Positions 55,892-64,000 of a DNA stretch of 64,000 nt are shown here, in pieces. Numbering within the stretch: position 1 is the stretch's first letter; every line of letters begins with the position of its first letter. Made by a program: the position numbers and the translations under genes. Below the pieces are notes generated by a model, which saw nothing but the letters and a program-made list of their open reading frames with translations, ran no database searches and was not told where the DNA came from. The stretch comes from Martinezella lusitana. GTDB lineage: Bacteria > Pseudomonadota > Alphaproteobacteria > Rhizobiales > Rhizobiaceae. Location: positions 1-64,000 of the forward strand of contig NZ_WUEY01000004.1 of assembly GCF_010668395.1 (NCBI RefSeq), given 5' to 3'.

Positions 55892-56206
55892 CTAAATGCC
55901 GGGAACCACGCTGAAGCCTTCGAATTGCGGCGGACCCCAGTAGAGGCGCTTGTTATCGCCCGCGTTGCGATGCGCCATGCGAAAATGCTCGGATTTCGTC
56001 CAGTTGATGAAATCCTCTTCGCTGTGCCAAACGGTATGCGAGGAAAACAGGGTATAACCCTCATCCATATTCGCCTTGCCGCGCAGGAGGCGAAACTCGA
56101 GAAAGCCGGGCACTTCGGACAGCCGGGAATCGCGTCCTCTCCAAACCTCTTCGAATTCGCCCTCCAAACCGATGACGACCTTGAAGCGGTTCATGGCGAT
56201 ATACAT
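55892..56206 (-). CDS. IsdG/HmuQ-like haem-degrading monooxygenase
   Basis: A 104-aa ABM-fold protein. The catalytic residues of IsdG-type haem oxygenases line up: Asn6 (AMNRF), Trp69 and His79 in FINWTKSEHFRMAH. This fold in rhizobia includes HmuQ/HmuD, which open haem to release iron. It is the last gene of a three-gene operon whose promoter carries a perfect iron-box (56992). Confidence 0.88.
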   Translation of the reverse strand: MYIAMNRFKVVIGLEGEFEEVWRGRDSRLSEVPGFLEFRLLRGKANMDEGYTLFSSHTVWHSEEDFINWTKSEHFRMAHRNAGDNKRLYWGPPQFEGFSVVPGI

Positions 56207-56224
56207 GGCAACCTCGTTCGACGA

Positions 56225-56503
56225 TCAGACCTTCTTGCGACGCGCGACAGTCTTATCCACGTCCGGCGCAAAGGCAATGACATTCGCGCCGTCTCGGCTT
56301 GCCTCGTCCAGTTGCAGACCCGGCGCTTCTCCCGGCTTCCGCGTCTTCCAGGCCGGAAAAGTCGTCACATTCGCAGCACGCCGCTGCTCTTCGGCACGAC
56401 GCATCAACAGTTCGTAAAGTTCAGGCACCAGCCCATCGCCATTCTGCGCAGCCAGCTTGTGCAGGCCGATCAGCATAAACCCGTCAGGGCCATTCTCGAT
56501 CAT
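56225..56503 (-). CDS. Hypothetical protein in the haem-monooxygenase operon
   Basis: A 92-aa soluble protein with no recognised motif. Helical N-terminus (residues about 20-45), basic C-terminus. It overlaps the DUF2325 gene by 4 bp (ATGA) and precedes the haem monooxygenase gene by 18 bp, so it probably belongs to iron/haem handling. Confidence 0.75.
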   Translation of the reverse strand: MIENGPDGFMLIGLHKLAAQNGDGLVPELYELLMRRAEEQRRAANVTTFPAWKTRKPGEAPGLQLDEASRDGANVIAFAPDVDKTVARRKKV

Positions 56504-56898
56504 TGGGAAACGTCTCGTTCTTTCATTGTCTGCAGCGCGCGCTCGAGGCTGGACTTGCTGCCGTTGCGCAAGGGAATGAACGCCTTGCCGAATTTCTTGC
56601 AGCCGGTCTTCACCCGCAAGCAGGCATCGTGGCTGATACAGTCGATGGGGCAGAAGACGCAGTCGACCGAGGGCAGAACGGTATCGATGCGCGACACCGC
56701 CTCGCGCAGGCCGCCATCGTGATGGATCAGTTCAGCCCCGAAATTGCTGGCGATCTGACGCAGATGCGCCACCTGGCAATCGCGACCGCCGACATAGAGA
56801 AAACTGCGGACGTCGAGACCGGATTTCGCCGGAACTTGCGCCGGCGTTTGCGCCTGGCGGCTCTCACGGCCAAAATCCTTCTTCCCCTTACGCGCCAT
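56500..56898 (-). CDS. DUF2325-family protein
   Basis: A 132-aa protein. The DUF2325 region (about residues 35-120) is FLYVGGRDCQVAHLRQIASN then VDCVFCPIDCISHDACLR, with five cysteines that could bind metal. It is the first gene of the three-gene operon. Its role is unknown, but the operon context suggests haem or iron use. Confidence 0.88.
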   Translation of the reverse strand: MARKGKKDFGRESRQAQTPAQVPAKSGLDVRSFLYVGGRDCQVAHLRQIASNFGAELIHHDGGLREAVSRIDTVLPSVDCVFCPIDCISHDACLRVKTGCKKFGKAFIPLRNGSKSSLERALQTMKERDVSQ

Positions 56899-56981
56899 AC
56901 ATCACCCGTTTGCTGGTTGCTCTTGCACGCTCGATTCCATCGAGCGCGAGGCAACCTTATTAAACATGAGTTTTGGAGTAA

Positions 56982-57006
56982 AGTATAAAGTTGAGAGTTT
57001 TCATCA
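56982..57006 (-). promoter_or_regulatory. Perfect IRO box (RirA site) with -10 of the haem-monooxygenase operon
   Basis: TGA-GAGTTTTCA-TCA (56992-57006) is an exact TGA-N9-TCA iron-responsive-operator core, the RirA box of rhizobia. A good minus-strand -10 (TATACT, 56987-56982) is just downstream. RirA with iron-sulfur cluster would repress the operon in iron-rich cells. Confidence 0.7.
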
Positions 57007-57120
57007 TATTTTGATGCAGCGAAATGCCTGGATGAGAAACCCCTCGCCCAGTGGATGCCATGGACTAGACCGATCCTTCGCGCCCGCAGCAGAGGTGTGC
57101 ACGTCGAATGCTGCCGCCGG

Positions 57121-57145
57121 TGGGGAGGTGATCGCTCACTCCCCA
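57121..57145 (-). terminator. Hairpin after tonB
   Basis: TGGGGAG and CTCCCCA form a 7-bp stem 3 bp after the tonB stop. No U-run follows, so it is a weak candidate. Confidence 0.35.
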
Positions 57146-57147
57146 AT

Positions 57148-58401
57148 CTAGCGCCCTGTAACCTGGACCTCTTGGGTGAAGGACCAACTCGGCTTGCCCC
57201 ATTCCGATGGCAGTGGCGGGAACGGTGCGGCTCGCCGAATACCATCCGTGACTGACTGATCCAGTTCCGGAATACCCGAGCTGCGGGCGATCGACATCGA
57301 TGTCAGATCACCGCTCGACCCAATCGTAAGGCGGACACGCACTGTGATCCCGCCTTGGTATTTCGACGAGAGCCGAACCGCTCGACGGATACGCGACTGA
57401 ACCTTGCCCGGATAATTGGCAATCTCGGCACTTCCCGCCCCGGTGCGTCGCGCATTTACAACTGAATTGTTATCGGACTGAGCCGTCTCGGTCCCATCGA
57501 CAGATCCCCTCTTGGAATCCTGCTGGTTATCGCCTCTCGACCCGGATTTCGCCTTTACGATCTTTGCAACCGGCTTCTTGATTTCCTTCGGCTTCTCGAC
57601 AGGCTTCGGCTTTTCAACAGGCGTTACGACTTCCGGCGCCGGTTCGACCGGCTGCGCCTCGACCACTTCGTTCTGGACAGGCTGGACCGGATCAACGGGC
57701 TGAACGACAGTCGTTTCAGCCGGCGCTTGCGTCGCCAATATCTGCGGCTGCTCGGAGGCGACTGTCTCGGGTGGAGCCTGCTCGACCGGCTGGGCGGCCT
57801 CAGCCGTCTGGACGGGCTGCGCTTCCGTCGTTTGCGGCTGAACAACGTCGGGCTGCGGTGCCTGTATTTCTTCCGGCGTCACCTCGGTCGGCTGAACCGT
57901 TTGCGGCTGAACCGCCTCTGCAGTCACCTGTTCAGGATCCGGATGCTGATCTTCCTCACCAGCCGTCATTTGATCGGCATCAGAATTGCCAATCATGATG
58001 ACGCTGACGGTGTCGCCCGCCTCTTCCTGCGCGTCTTCCGGTGCCGCGACGAAAGTTATCAGCAGAACCGCAACGATCGCGGCGTGAAACAGGCAAGAGC
58101 CGAGGCCGGAGAAAATGAACGACGTCTTATGTCCCGCCGCTATCCTGCCCGCTCTCTCTGGCAGCGCATCCATCGGCAGTTGCTCTGCCGTTTCAATGGC
58201 CGCAGGCTCGCTCGGATGGTTCGGAAAGGAATCGATCTGCGTAAAGCGGCTGTAGTGGACGACCGCTTCCCCCGCAGGAGGTCTCGGCACGCCCTCGAGG
58301 CCGGTCAGTTCGTGGCCGGGGAGCGCATTCGGATTGTTGTCGTTCATGTCGCCGCTTGCGCGGCGGCGCTCCATGGAAACCTTGACCGAGCGCGTCGCCA
58401 T
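57148..58401 (-). CDS. tonB: TonB-family energy transducer
   Basis: A 417-aa TonB. A cytoplasmic N-terminus of about 85 residues, one membrane helix (about 88-110, CLFHAAIVAVLLITFVAA), then about 200 residues rich in Pro, Gln, Val and Glu spanning the periplasm, and the C-terminal TonB domain (about 330-417, YPGKVQSRIRRAVRLSS). It links proton-motive force to outer-membrane receptors, here most likely for haem. The ATG at 58401 has GAAGG just before it, inside the end of the upstream gene. Confidence 0.94.
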   Translation of the reverse strand: MATRSVKVSMERRRASGDMNDNNPNALPGHELTGLEGVPRPPAGEAVVHYSRFTQIDSFPNHPSEPAAIETAEQLPMDALPERAGRIAAGHKTSFIFSGLGSCLFHAAIVAVLLITFVAAPEDAQEEAGDTVSVIMIGNSDADQMTAGEEDQHPDPEQVTAEAVQPQTVQPTEVTPEEIQAPQPDVVQPQTTEAQPVQTAEAAQPVEQAPPETVASEQPQILATQAPAETTVVQPVDPVQPVQNEVVEAQPVEPAPEVVTPVEKPKPVEKPKEIKKPVAKIVKAKSGSRGDNQQDSKRGSVDGTETAQSDNNSVVNARRTGAGSAEIANYPGKVQSRIRRAVRLSSKYQGGITVRVRLTIGSSGDLTSMSIARSSGIPELDQSVTDGIRRAAPFPPLPSEWGKPSWSFTQEVQVTGR

Positions 58402-58405
58402 GATT

Positions 58406-58879
58406 TCAGCCTTCGAATGGAACCGATATCTGCGAGCGCGTCGTCAACGCGGCCTTGCACTCGCCCGCCGCCGGGCCATCGCAGACCGGCGTGTCGTTGA
58501 TAATGATGCGGGAGACGGTCTCGCACTTCACGCCGGGCATATCGAATTGCCGCACCCGCTTCTTGCCGAGCGGCAGGTCGCGGAAATCGAGAACGGTGAC
58601 GCGGTCGACGGCGTTCTTGTCGTTGAAGAAGGCAAGCTCGAAGGAGATCTTGTTGATCGGCGTCGCCATGTCGTTTTCCGCGACGAAGGTCATCATGCAT
58701 CCCTTCTGGGAGGGCGCCAGCGCATTGAGCTCGACGTTGAGCTTGTGGACAGCAGCCGGGACCGTCGATGCAGGCGCCGCAGCCGCATTCGCATCCTGGG
58801 CAAGGGCGGGAACGCAGGATGCCGCAGCGAACAGCCCCGAAGCAGCGAGAGCCAAGATCGTTTTCGTCAGCATCGGCAT
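58406..58879 (-). CDS. Secreted hypothetical protein co-operonic with tonB
   Basis: A 157-aa protein with a signal peptide (MPMLTKTILALAASGLFAAA, cleavage probably after ALA). The mature part contains VEL, KGCMMTFVAEND and four cysteines likely disulfide-bonded. It lies 4 bp before tonB. Proteins of this type recur beside rhizobial hmu/tonB genes; no function is known. Confidence 0.85.
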   Translation of the reverse strand: MPMLTKTILALAASGLFAAASCVPALAQDANAAAAPASTVPAAVHKLNVELNALAPSQKGCMMTFVAENDMATPINKISFELAFFNDKNAVDRVTVLDFRDLPLGKKRVRQFDMPGVKCETVSRIIINDTPVCDGPAAGECKAALTTRSQISVPFEG

Positions 58880-58951
58880 GTCTCCTGAATATGTTTTGAC
58901 GCTTGCGTGCCCGGCCAGTGGCCCTGGCGTGTATCGTCGAAATTTTAAACT

Positions 58952-58966
58952 TGACTTTATCGGTCT
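58952..58966. promoter_or_regulatory. One-mismatch IRO box in the tonB/hmuP divergent region
   Basis: TGA-CTTTATCGG-TCT differs from TGA-N9-TCA by one base. Its position between the divergent tonB and hmu operons suits joint iron control. Confidence 0.4.
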
Positions 58967-59038
58967 CCTATTGCGTCTTTATGGAAGCATGAATATGAGA
59001 GTCAAGATAAATTTGGCCGGACAGCGGTTCGGCCCCCG

Positions 59039-59239
59039 ATGAATTTTCAGGCAAAACTAAACAGGATGATTGCTGAGAAGACCCCAACGCCGCCGGTGCA
59101 ATGCACGGCCGCACCGCAGGTAAGAATTGTCGAGAGCACGGATATTTTCCGGGGCCAGACCGAAATCATGATCAAGCACGAAGGCGTCATCTATCGCATG
59201 AAGATCACACGCCAAGGCAAGCTCATACTCAACAAATAG
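59039..59239 (+). CDS. hmuP: HmuP/HemP haem-uptake regulator
   Basis: A 66-aa small protein: VRIVESTDIFRGQTEIMIKHEG followed by YRMKITRQGKLILNK, the HemP/HmuP core. HmuP in Bradyrhizobium and relatives binds haem and helps activate haem-receptor genes. It is the first gene of hmuPSTUV, 8 bp before hmuS. Confidence 0.93.
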   Translation: MNFQAKLNRMIAEKTPTPPVQCTAAPQVRIVESTDIFRGQTEIMIKHEGVIYRMKITRQGKLILNK

Positions 59240-59247
59240 GCAGACAG

Positions 59248-60303
59248 ATGACTGAGACGACCCGCCCGACCCCCGCCGAAATCCGCGCCTTCCGCGCCGA
59301 AAACCCGAAGATGCGCGAGCGCGATATCGCAGCACGGCTCAATATTTCCGAAGCTGCGCTGGTCGCGGCCGAAGTCGGCATCTCGGCCATCCGCATCGAT
59401 GCGGGCGTCGATCGTTTTCTGGAGCGGATTGCCTCGCTCGGCGAGATCATGGCCCTGTCGCGCAACGAAAGCGCCGTGCATGAGAAGATCGGTGTCTATG
59501 AAAACATGAAGTTCGGTGCTCAGGCGGCGATCGTGCTGGGCGAAAACATCGACCTGCGCATCTTCCCGAAGCGCTGGGCCTACGGTTTCGCCGTCACCAA
59601 GACCGATGGCGATCAGGAGAAGCTCAGCCTGCAGTTCTTCGACAAGGCCGGCGATGCCGTCCACAAGGTACATCTGCGCCCCGATTCGAACGTCGAGGCC
59701 TATCACGCCATGGTCGCCGAACTACGTATCGAGGACCAGTCGCAGGAATTCGTCGAGGACCGCTCGGGCTATGACAATGGCGCGACGGACGGCGATGTCA
59801 CCCGCGACGAATTGCGCGATCACTGGAGCCGCATGACGGATACGCACGAATTCTTCGGCATGCTGAAGAAGCTGAAGATCGGCCGCCAGGAAGCGGTTCG
59901 CGCCGTCGGCGACGATTATGCATGGAAGCTGGATGCCGGCTCCGTCGCCGAGATGATGCACGCCTCGGTGCAGGACGGCCTGCCGATCATGTGCTTCGTT
60001 GCCAATGAAGGCACCGTGCAGATCCACTCCGGCCCGATCTTCAACGTGCAGACCATGGGCCCCTGGATCAACGTCATGGACCCGACCTTCCACCTGCATC
60101 TGCGCCAGGATCATATCGCCGAGGCATGGGCGGTGCGCAAGCCGACCAAGGACGGCCATGTCACCTCGCTCGAAGCCTACAACGCCAAGGGCGAGATGAT
60201 CATCCAGTTCTTCGGCAAGCGCAAGGAAGGCTTCGATGAGCAGCCCGCCTGGCGCGTCATCATGGAAAACCTGACGAAAGCCGGCACCAGCGTCGCCGCA
60301 TGA
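59248..60303 (+). CDS. hmuS: HmuS haem-handling/degrading protein
   Basis: A 351-aa two-repeat haem protein (residues about 30-185 and 200-345). The start AEIRAFRAENPKMRERDIAARLNISEAAL is typical. HmuS takes haem from the importer and participates in its breakdown in the cytoplasm. It sits between hmuP and hmuT. Confidence 0.95.
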   Translation: MTETTRPTPAEIRAFRAENPKMRERDIAARLNISEAALVAAEVGISAIRIDAGVDRFLERIASLGEIMALSRNESAVHEKIGVYENMKFGAQAAIVLGENIDLRIFPKRWAYGFAVTKTDGDQEKLSLQFFDKAGDAVHKVHLRPDSNVEAYHAMVAELRIEDQSQEFVEDRSGYDNGATDGDVTRDELRDHWSRMTDTHEFFGMLKKLKIGRQEAVRAVGDDYAWKLDAGSVAEMMHASVQDGLPIMCFVANEGTVQIHSGPIFNVQTMGPWINVMDPTFHLHLRQDHIAEAWAVRKPTKDGHVTSLEAYNAKGEMIIQFFGKRKEGFDEQPAWRVIMENLTKAGTSVAA

Positions 60304-60313
60304 AAGATGGTCG

Positions 60314-61246
60314 ATGACGATGTTTAAGAACTTCAAGCGCATCAGGCCGTGGGAAATCGCCCTGACCATGGTCGTGATGGCCCTGCCCCTCGTGCCGGCG
60401 AACCCGATTGCCGGCTTCGGCAGCCTCGTGCGTCATGCACATGCCGCCGAAACGCCCAAGCTGGATACGTCGCGCCTCGTCGCCATCGGCGGCGATGTCA
60501 CCGAGATCATCTATGCGCTCGGCGAAGAAAAGCGGCTTATAGCCCGCGATTCGACCAGCCTGTATCCCAAGGAGGCGACGACGCTTCCCGATGTCGGCTA
60601 CATGCGCGCGCTGTCGCCGGAAGGCATCCTGGCCGTCAATCCGACGGCCATCATCGCCGTGGAAGGCTCCGGCCCGCCGGAAGCCTTGGCCGTGCTGCGC
60701 AACGCCAGCCTGCCCTTCGAAACCGTGCCGCAGCACTATGATCGCGACGGCATCCTGAAGAAGATCGAAGTCGTCGGCGCGCTGCTCGGCGTGCCGGAAA
60801 AAGCCAAGACCCTGGAAGACAAGGTCGCGGCCGATCTCGACGCGGCGATCAACGATTCCGCCAAGCGCCCGGAAGCCGAGCGCAAGCGCGTGCTCTTCAT
60901 CCTCAGCAACCAGAACGGCAAGATCCTCGCCTCCGGCAGCAACACGGCTGCCGATGGCATCATCAAGCTCACCGGCGCCATCAATGCGATCAGCGGCTTT
61001 TCCGGGTACAAGTCCATAACCGACGAGGCGATCATCGAAGCCAAGCCCGACGTCATCCTGATCATGGATCGCGAAGGCCCGCTGTCGATGTCGAACGAGG
61101 ACCTGCTCAAGCAGCCGGCCATTTCGCTGACGCCTGCCGCCAGCCACAAGGCCATCGTGCGCATGGACGGCCTGCACCTGCTCGGCTTCGGACCGCGCAC
61201 CGCAAGCGCCATCCGCGAGCTGAACGCCGCAATCTACGGAGGCTGA
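60314..61246 (+). CDS. hmuT: HmuT periplasmic haem-binding protein
   Basis: A 310-aa class III binding protein. A long basic signal peptide ends about residue 45 (HAHAAE). Mature segments RLVAIGGDVTEIIYALGEEKRLIARDSTSLYP and VGYMRALSPEGILAVNPTAII match HmuT, including the Tyr that coordinates haem. Delivers haem to HmuUV. Confidence 0.95.
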   Translation: MTMFKNFKRIRPWEIALTMVVMALPLVPANPIAGFGSLVRHAHAAETPKLDTSRLVAIGGDVTEIIYALGEEKRLIARDSTSLYPKEATTLPDVGYMRALSPEGILAVNPTAIIAVEGSGPPEALAVLRNASLPFETVPQHYDRDGILKKIEVVGALLGVPEKAKTLEDKVAADLDAAINDSAKRPEAERKRVLFILSNQNGKILASGSNTAADGIIKLTGAINAISGFSGYKSITDEAIIEAKPDVILIMDREGPLSMSNEDLLKQPAISLTPAASHKAIVRMDGLHLLGFGPRTASAIRELNAAIYGG

Positions 61247-61247
61247 C

Positions 61248-62357
61248 GTGGCATTCAACGATGCCATGGCAGGGCTGAAGCAAATGTCGCAAACCACGGC
61301 ACGCCGTCGCGAGGGGGATCGCACCGCACTTGCGATCCTCGTCATCGCCGGGCTCGTGCTGGTTTCTGCGGTTTCATTTCTCTTCTCGATCACCACGGGC
61401 GCCTCGAATGCCTCGGTCATCGACGTGATCGCCGGCATGGTGAGCGGCAGTGCCGAGAGCACGCTCAGCATTCGCGATCGCATCGTCATTTTCGACATCC
61501 GTCTGCCCCGTGCCGTGCTTGGCTTCCTGATCGGCGGCGGGCTGGCGGTTTCGGGCGCGGTCATGCAGGGCCTCTTTCGCAATCCGCTGGCCGATCCGGG
61601 GCTGATCGGCGTCTCCGCCGGCTCGAGCCTCGGCGCGGTCGCCATGATCGTTCTCGGCGGCGGCGTCCTGGCCCCCGTCGTGCATGTCTTCGGCATATTC
61701 TCCTTGCCGATCGCCGCCTTCATCGGCGGCCTGGCAACGACGGTACTGCTCTATAAGGTGGCGACCAGGCATGGGCAGACATCCATCGCGACCATGCTGC
61801 TTGCCGGCATCGCGCTCGGTTCGCTCGCTCTCGCGGCGACCGGGATCCTCATTTACATGGCCGATGACCGTCAGTTGCGCGACCTTACCTTCTGGAGCAT
61901 GGGATCGCTGGCGGGCTCGACCTGGAGCAAGGTTACCGGCGCCGGACCGATCATCATCCTTTCCCTGCTGCCTCTCCCCTTCATGGCGCGCGGGCTGAAC
62001 GCGCTGACGCTCGGCGAAGCAGCGGCTTTCCACATGGGGATAGCCGTGCAGCGGTTGAAGAATATCGCTATCGTCAGCGTGGCGGCGGCAGTCGGCGCCT
62101 CCGTCGCCGTCAGCGGCGGCATCGGCTTCGTCGGCATCGTCGTCCCGCATATCCTGCGCATGGTAATCGGGCCCGACCATCGTTTCCTGCTGCCCGCCTC
62201 GGCGCTGCTGGGCGGTTCGCTGCTCATGATCGCCGATGTGGTTGCCCGCACCATCGTTTCTCCGGCGGAGCTGCCGATCGGCATTCTGACGGCAGGCGTC
62301 GGCGGTCCCTTCTTCCTGTGGATGCTGCTGCGGCAGCGCTCGCGCCTCAGCCTGTGA
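61248..62357 (+). CDS. hmuU: HmuU haem ABC permease
   Basis: A 369-aa FecCD-type permease with about ten membrane segments, including RLPRAVLGFLIGGGLAVSGAVMQGLFRNPLADP and SGGIGFVGIVVPHILRM. The start is GTG 1 bp after the hmuT stop. Pumps haem into the cytoplasm with HmuV. Confidence 0.95.
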   Translation: MAFNDAMAGLKQMSQTTARRREGDRTALAILVIAGLVLVSAVSFLFSITTGASNASVIDVIAGMVSGSAESTLSIRDRIVIFDIRLPRAVLGFLIGGGLAVSGAVMQGLFRNPLADPGLIGVSAGSSLGAVAMIVLGGGVLAPVVHVFGIFSLPIAAFIGGLATTVLLYKVATRHGQTSIATMLLAGIALGSLALAATGILIYMADDRQLRDLTFWSMGSLAGSTWSKVTGAGPIIILSLLPLPFMARGLNALTLGEAAAFHMGIAVQRLKNIAIVSVAAAVGASVAVSGGIGFVGIVVPHILRMVIGPDHRFLLPASALLGGSLLMIADVVARTIVSPAELPIGILTAGVGGPFFLWMLLRQRSRLSL

Positions 62358-62364
62358 GCCTGCG

Positions 62365-63156
62365 ATGATCGATGTCTCCAATCTGAGCGTCCGGCTTGCC
62401 GGCAAGCCGGTCGTGCAGGACATATCCTTCACGGCCGAAGCCGGTACCATGACGGCGATCTGCGGACCGAACGGCTCCGGCAAGACCACGACGATGAAAG
62501 CCATCTCCGGCGAATTGGCCTATCGCGGCTCGGTCCACATGAACGGAGCCGAAATCGGTGGCCTCGAGGCCTGGCAGCTTGCCGAAATGCGCGGCGTGCT
62601 GCCGCAGGCGAGCTCGATATCCTTCCCCTTCACCGTCCGCGAAATTGTTCGCATGGGTCTGACCAGCGGCCGCAACCGCCATCCGGAACAGGCAGATCGC
62701 ATCGCAACGGAAGCTCTTTCCGTCGTCGATCTGGCCGGGTTCGAAGGCCGCTTTTATCAGGAGCTTTCCGGCGGCGAACAGCAACGCGTGCAGCTTGCCC
62801 GCGTACTCTGCCAGATCTCGGAGCCGGTCATCGACGGCAAGCCCTGCTGGCTTCTTCTCGACGAGCCGGTCTCCAGCCTCGATATCAGCCACCAGCTCAC
62901 CATCATGACGCTTGCCCGGCAATTCTGCCGGCGTGGCGGCGGCGTCATCGCCGTGATGCACGATCTCAACCTGACCGCGCTTTTCGCCGACCGGATGGTG
63001 CTGCTGAAGAACGGCCGGCTGCAAGCCAAAGGTTCGGTGAAGGACGTGCTGATCGACCAGCATCTTCAGGACGTGTTCGGCTGCAACCTGCGGGTCAACC
63101 GCGTTCCCGCCGATGGCGCCCCCTTTGTCCTCGCTCATAGCGCGCTGACCGATTGA
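62365..63156 (+). CDS. hmuV: HmuV haem ABC ATPase
   Basis: A 263-aa ATPase: Walker A GPNGSGKTTT (about residue 36), signature LSGGEQQRVQLARVL (about 134), Walker B LLLDEPVSSLD. It is the last gene of hmuPSTUV. Confidence 0.96.
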   Translation: MIDVSNLSVRLAGKPVVQDISFTAEAGTMTAICGPNGSGKTTTMKAISGELAYRGSVHMNGAEIGGLEAWQLAEMRGVLPQASSISFPFTVREIVRMGLTSGRNRHPEQADRIATEALSVVDLAGFEGRFYQELSGGEQQRVQLARVLCQISEPVIDGKPCWLLLDEPVSSLDISHQLTIMTLARQFCRRGGGVIAVMHDLNLTALFADRMVLLKNGRLQAKGSVKDVLIDQHLQDVFGCNLRVNRVPADGAPFVLAHSALTD

Positions 63157-63175
63157 CAACCGCAATGCCGATTCT

Positions 63176-63201
63176 GGAACTTTTTGTTGCATCCGCGCGT
63201 T
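63176..63201 (+). promoter_or_regulatory. EcfG-type general-stress promoter
   Basis: GGAAC (63176-63180), exactly 17 bp, then CGTT (63198-63201) is a perfect match to the alphaproteobacterial sigma-EcfG promoter. It lies about 120 bp before the DUF883-like gene and downstream of hmuV. Confidence 0.7.
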
Positions 63202-63321
63202 GACACAAGCGATCGAAATCAATGTTTCGAACGGACGATAGTTTAGTGTGTCGGGTAATTCCGACCAGCGCGGGATAATGGGCGCCACAGGCGCCCGAGC
63301 AAAAACCAAAGGGAGCTGACC

Positions 63322-63672
63322 ATGGCTACATCTATTCTCCATTCGGGGCGCGGCAAGCGCAATGGCACCAGCCTGGATGACGTCGAGGCAAGCATCGAAG
63401 AGCAGATCGAATCGCTGCGCGAGGAAGTCGCGGCCTTTGCCAAGCTGATCGGCGAGAACGGGGCAAAGCAGGGCAAGAAACTGCGTGCCAGTGCCGAATC
63501 CGGCTTCGATGACCTGACGGTTCGCGGCGAAGAATTGCTGCGCGATCTCCAGCGCGGCTATGCAAGGGGCTCGCGCGAAATGCGCAGGACCGTGCGCCAG
63601 CACCCGGTCGCCACCATCGGCGCCGCGGCCGCGTTCGGCCTCGCTGTTGCTCTGTTGCTGTCTCGCCGCTAG
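63322..63672 (+). CDS. DUF883/ElaB-like stress membrane-anchored protein
   Basis: A 116-aa protein. A long amphipathic helix (residues about 18-85) precedes a C-terminal membrane segment (VATIGAAAAFGLAVALLLSRR). The ElaB/YqjD family anchors to the inner membrane and is induced by stress. The predicted EcfG promoter supports a general-stress role. Confidence 0.85.
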   Translation: MATSILHSGRGKRNGTSLDDVEASIEEQIESLREEVAAFAKLIGENGAKQGKKLRASAESGFDDLTVRGEELLRDLQRGYARGSREMRRTVRQHPVATIGAAAAFGLAVALLLSRR

Positions 63673-63681
63673 GGTGGCGGG

Positions 63682-64000
63682 ATGCTCGCTCCGATCCTCG
63701 GCCTGCTTCTGTCAGGCACATTCAACCGCACCGTTGCGCGAACCAAGCGCAACGGTATTTTCATCGCCATCGCGGCGCTTCTCCTGTTTACCGGCTATGC
63801 CTTTGCACTTGTAGCGGCCGCCATATGGCTCGCGACGATCTATGGCGCCGCCGTCTCGGCGCTTCTGATAGCGGCGGGCGCGCTGGTGCTGGGGCTGATC
63901 GTCCTCGTCATCATGGCCATCATCAACCAGCAGGAGCAGCGCCGCGCCCGCGAGCGCCGTCTCGCGATGGAATCGATGGCGGCCGCGGTTCTCGGCCTCG
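63682..64000 (+). CDS. Holin-like (phage holin superfamily/DUF1469-like) membrane protein, partial
   Basis: Begins at an ATG with GGGTGGCGGG before it, 9 bp after the DUF883-like stop, and runs off the right edge. At least 106 residues are visible: two membrane helices (about 30-55 and 60-85) then a Gln/Arg-rich tail. The family is mostly bacterial, not phage, and often sits beside DUF883 genes. Confidence 0.8.
   Translation, partial: MLAPILGLLLSGTFNRTVARTKRNGIFIAIAALLLFTGYAFALVAAAIWLATIYGAAVSALLIAAGALVLGLIVLVIMAIINQQEQRRARERRLAMESMAAAVLGL

Noticed and set aside
56966..57151. 61-codon plus-strand frame near tonB
   Set aside because: It overlaps the iron box and promoter of the opposite operon and has no family resemblance.

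Overview
This 64 kb window looks like chromosomal DNA from a Rhizobiaceae member, most likely Rhizobium in the R. tropici/R. etli sense. The reasons are high GC, a RopA-type porin, a complete hmuPSTUV haem-uptake operon with its tonB, class Ib ribonucleotide reductase and metE each behind a cobalamin riboswitch, ThuA/Gfo-type sugar genes, a general-stress EcfG-type promoter, and candidate ornithine-lipid hydroxylases. I see no rRNA, tRNA, CRISPR array, intact insertion sequence or prophage.

Layout. 1-2 kb: two CspA-family genes, each closed by its own terminator, around rpsU and two small basic proteins. 2-10 kb: nrdHIEF and metE with a double-hotdog thioesterase. Both operons lie on the minus strand and each is preceded by a cobalamin riboswitch. 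The nrd promoter also carries an NrdR-box match, and the metE promoter a 24-bp perfect palindrome. 10-18.5 kb: secreted protein, porin, cupin, GNAT, a LysR/MFS divergent pair, an ECF42-type sigma factor with its YCII/DGPF partner, and a VOC protein. 18.7-21.8 kb: lipid A-type envelope genes (PAP2 phosphatase, receiver-only response regulator, EptA). 22-31.7 kb: mixed metabolic and regulatory genes, including a MocR/flavoprotein divergent pair and an AAC(6')-like acetyltransferase.

31.8-43.3 kb holds the most unusual material. There is an OlsE-like di-iron hydroxylase, then a single 1107-aa protein joining 2-oxoacid dehydrogenase E1-alpha, E1-beta, a lipoyl domain and a KAS III (FabH-like) domain with an intact Cys-His-Asn triad. 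Next comes a pspA-yqiJ-yqiK membrane-stress operon, whose pspA frame extends upstream into a region resembling the N-terminal part of a TnpB nuclease. These are followed by an OlsC/LpxO-like hydroxylase and a fluoride-resistance operon (CLC-type antiporter plus CrcB/FluC) under a fluoride riboswitch with a visible terminator.

43.4-55 kb: a methyltransferase, a thuAB-like pair, an SMR/TetR pair, and a CUT1 sugar ABC transporter with a sugar isomerase, a Gfo/Idh dehydrogenase and a divergent LacI regulator with a palindromic operator. 55-63.2 kb: globin, DUF423, an IsdG-type haem monooxygenase operon behind a perfect TGA-N9-TCA iron box, tonB, and hmuPSTUV. No haem outer-membrane receptor is in the window. 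The right end starts a DUF883/holin-like stress pair behind a textbook GGAAC-N17-CGTT promoter.

Shared themes are nutrient-sensing control by RNA and metal regulators (B12, fluoride, iron) and remodelling of the envelope. All functional statements come from reading the sequence; no database search was run.
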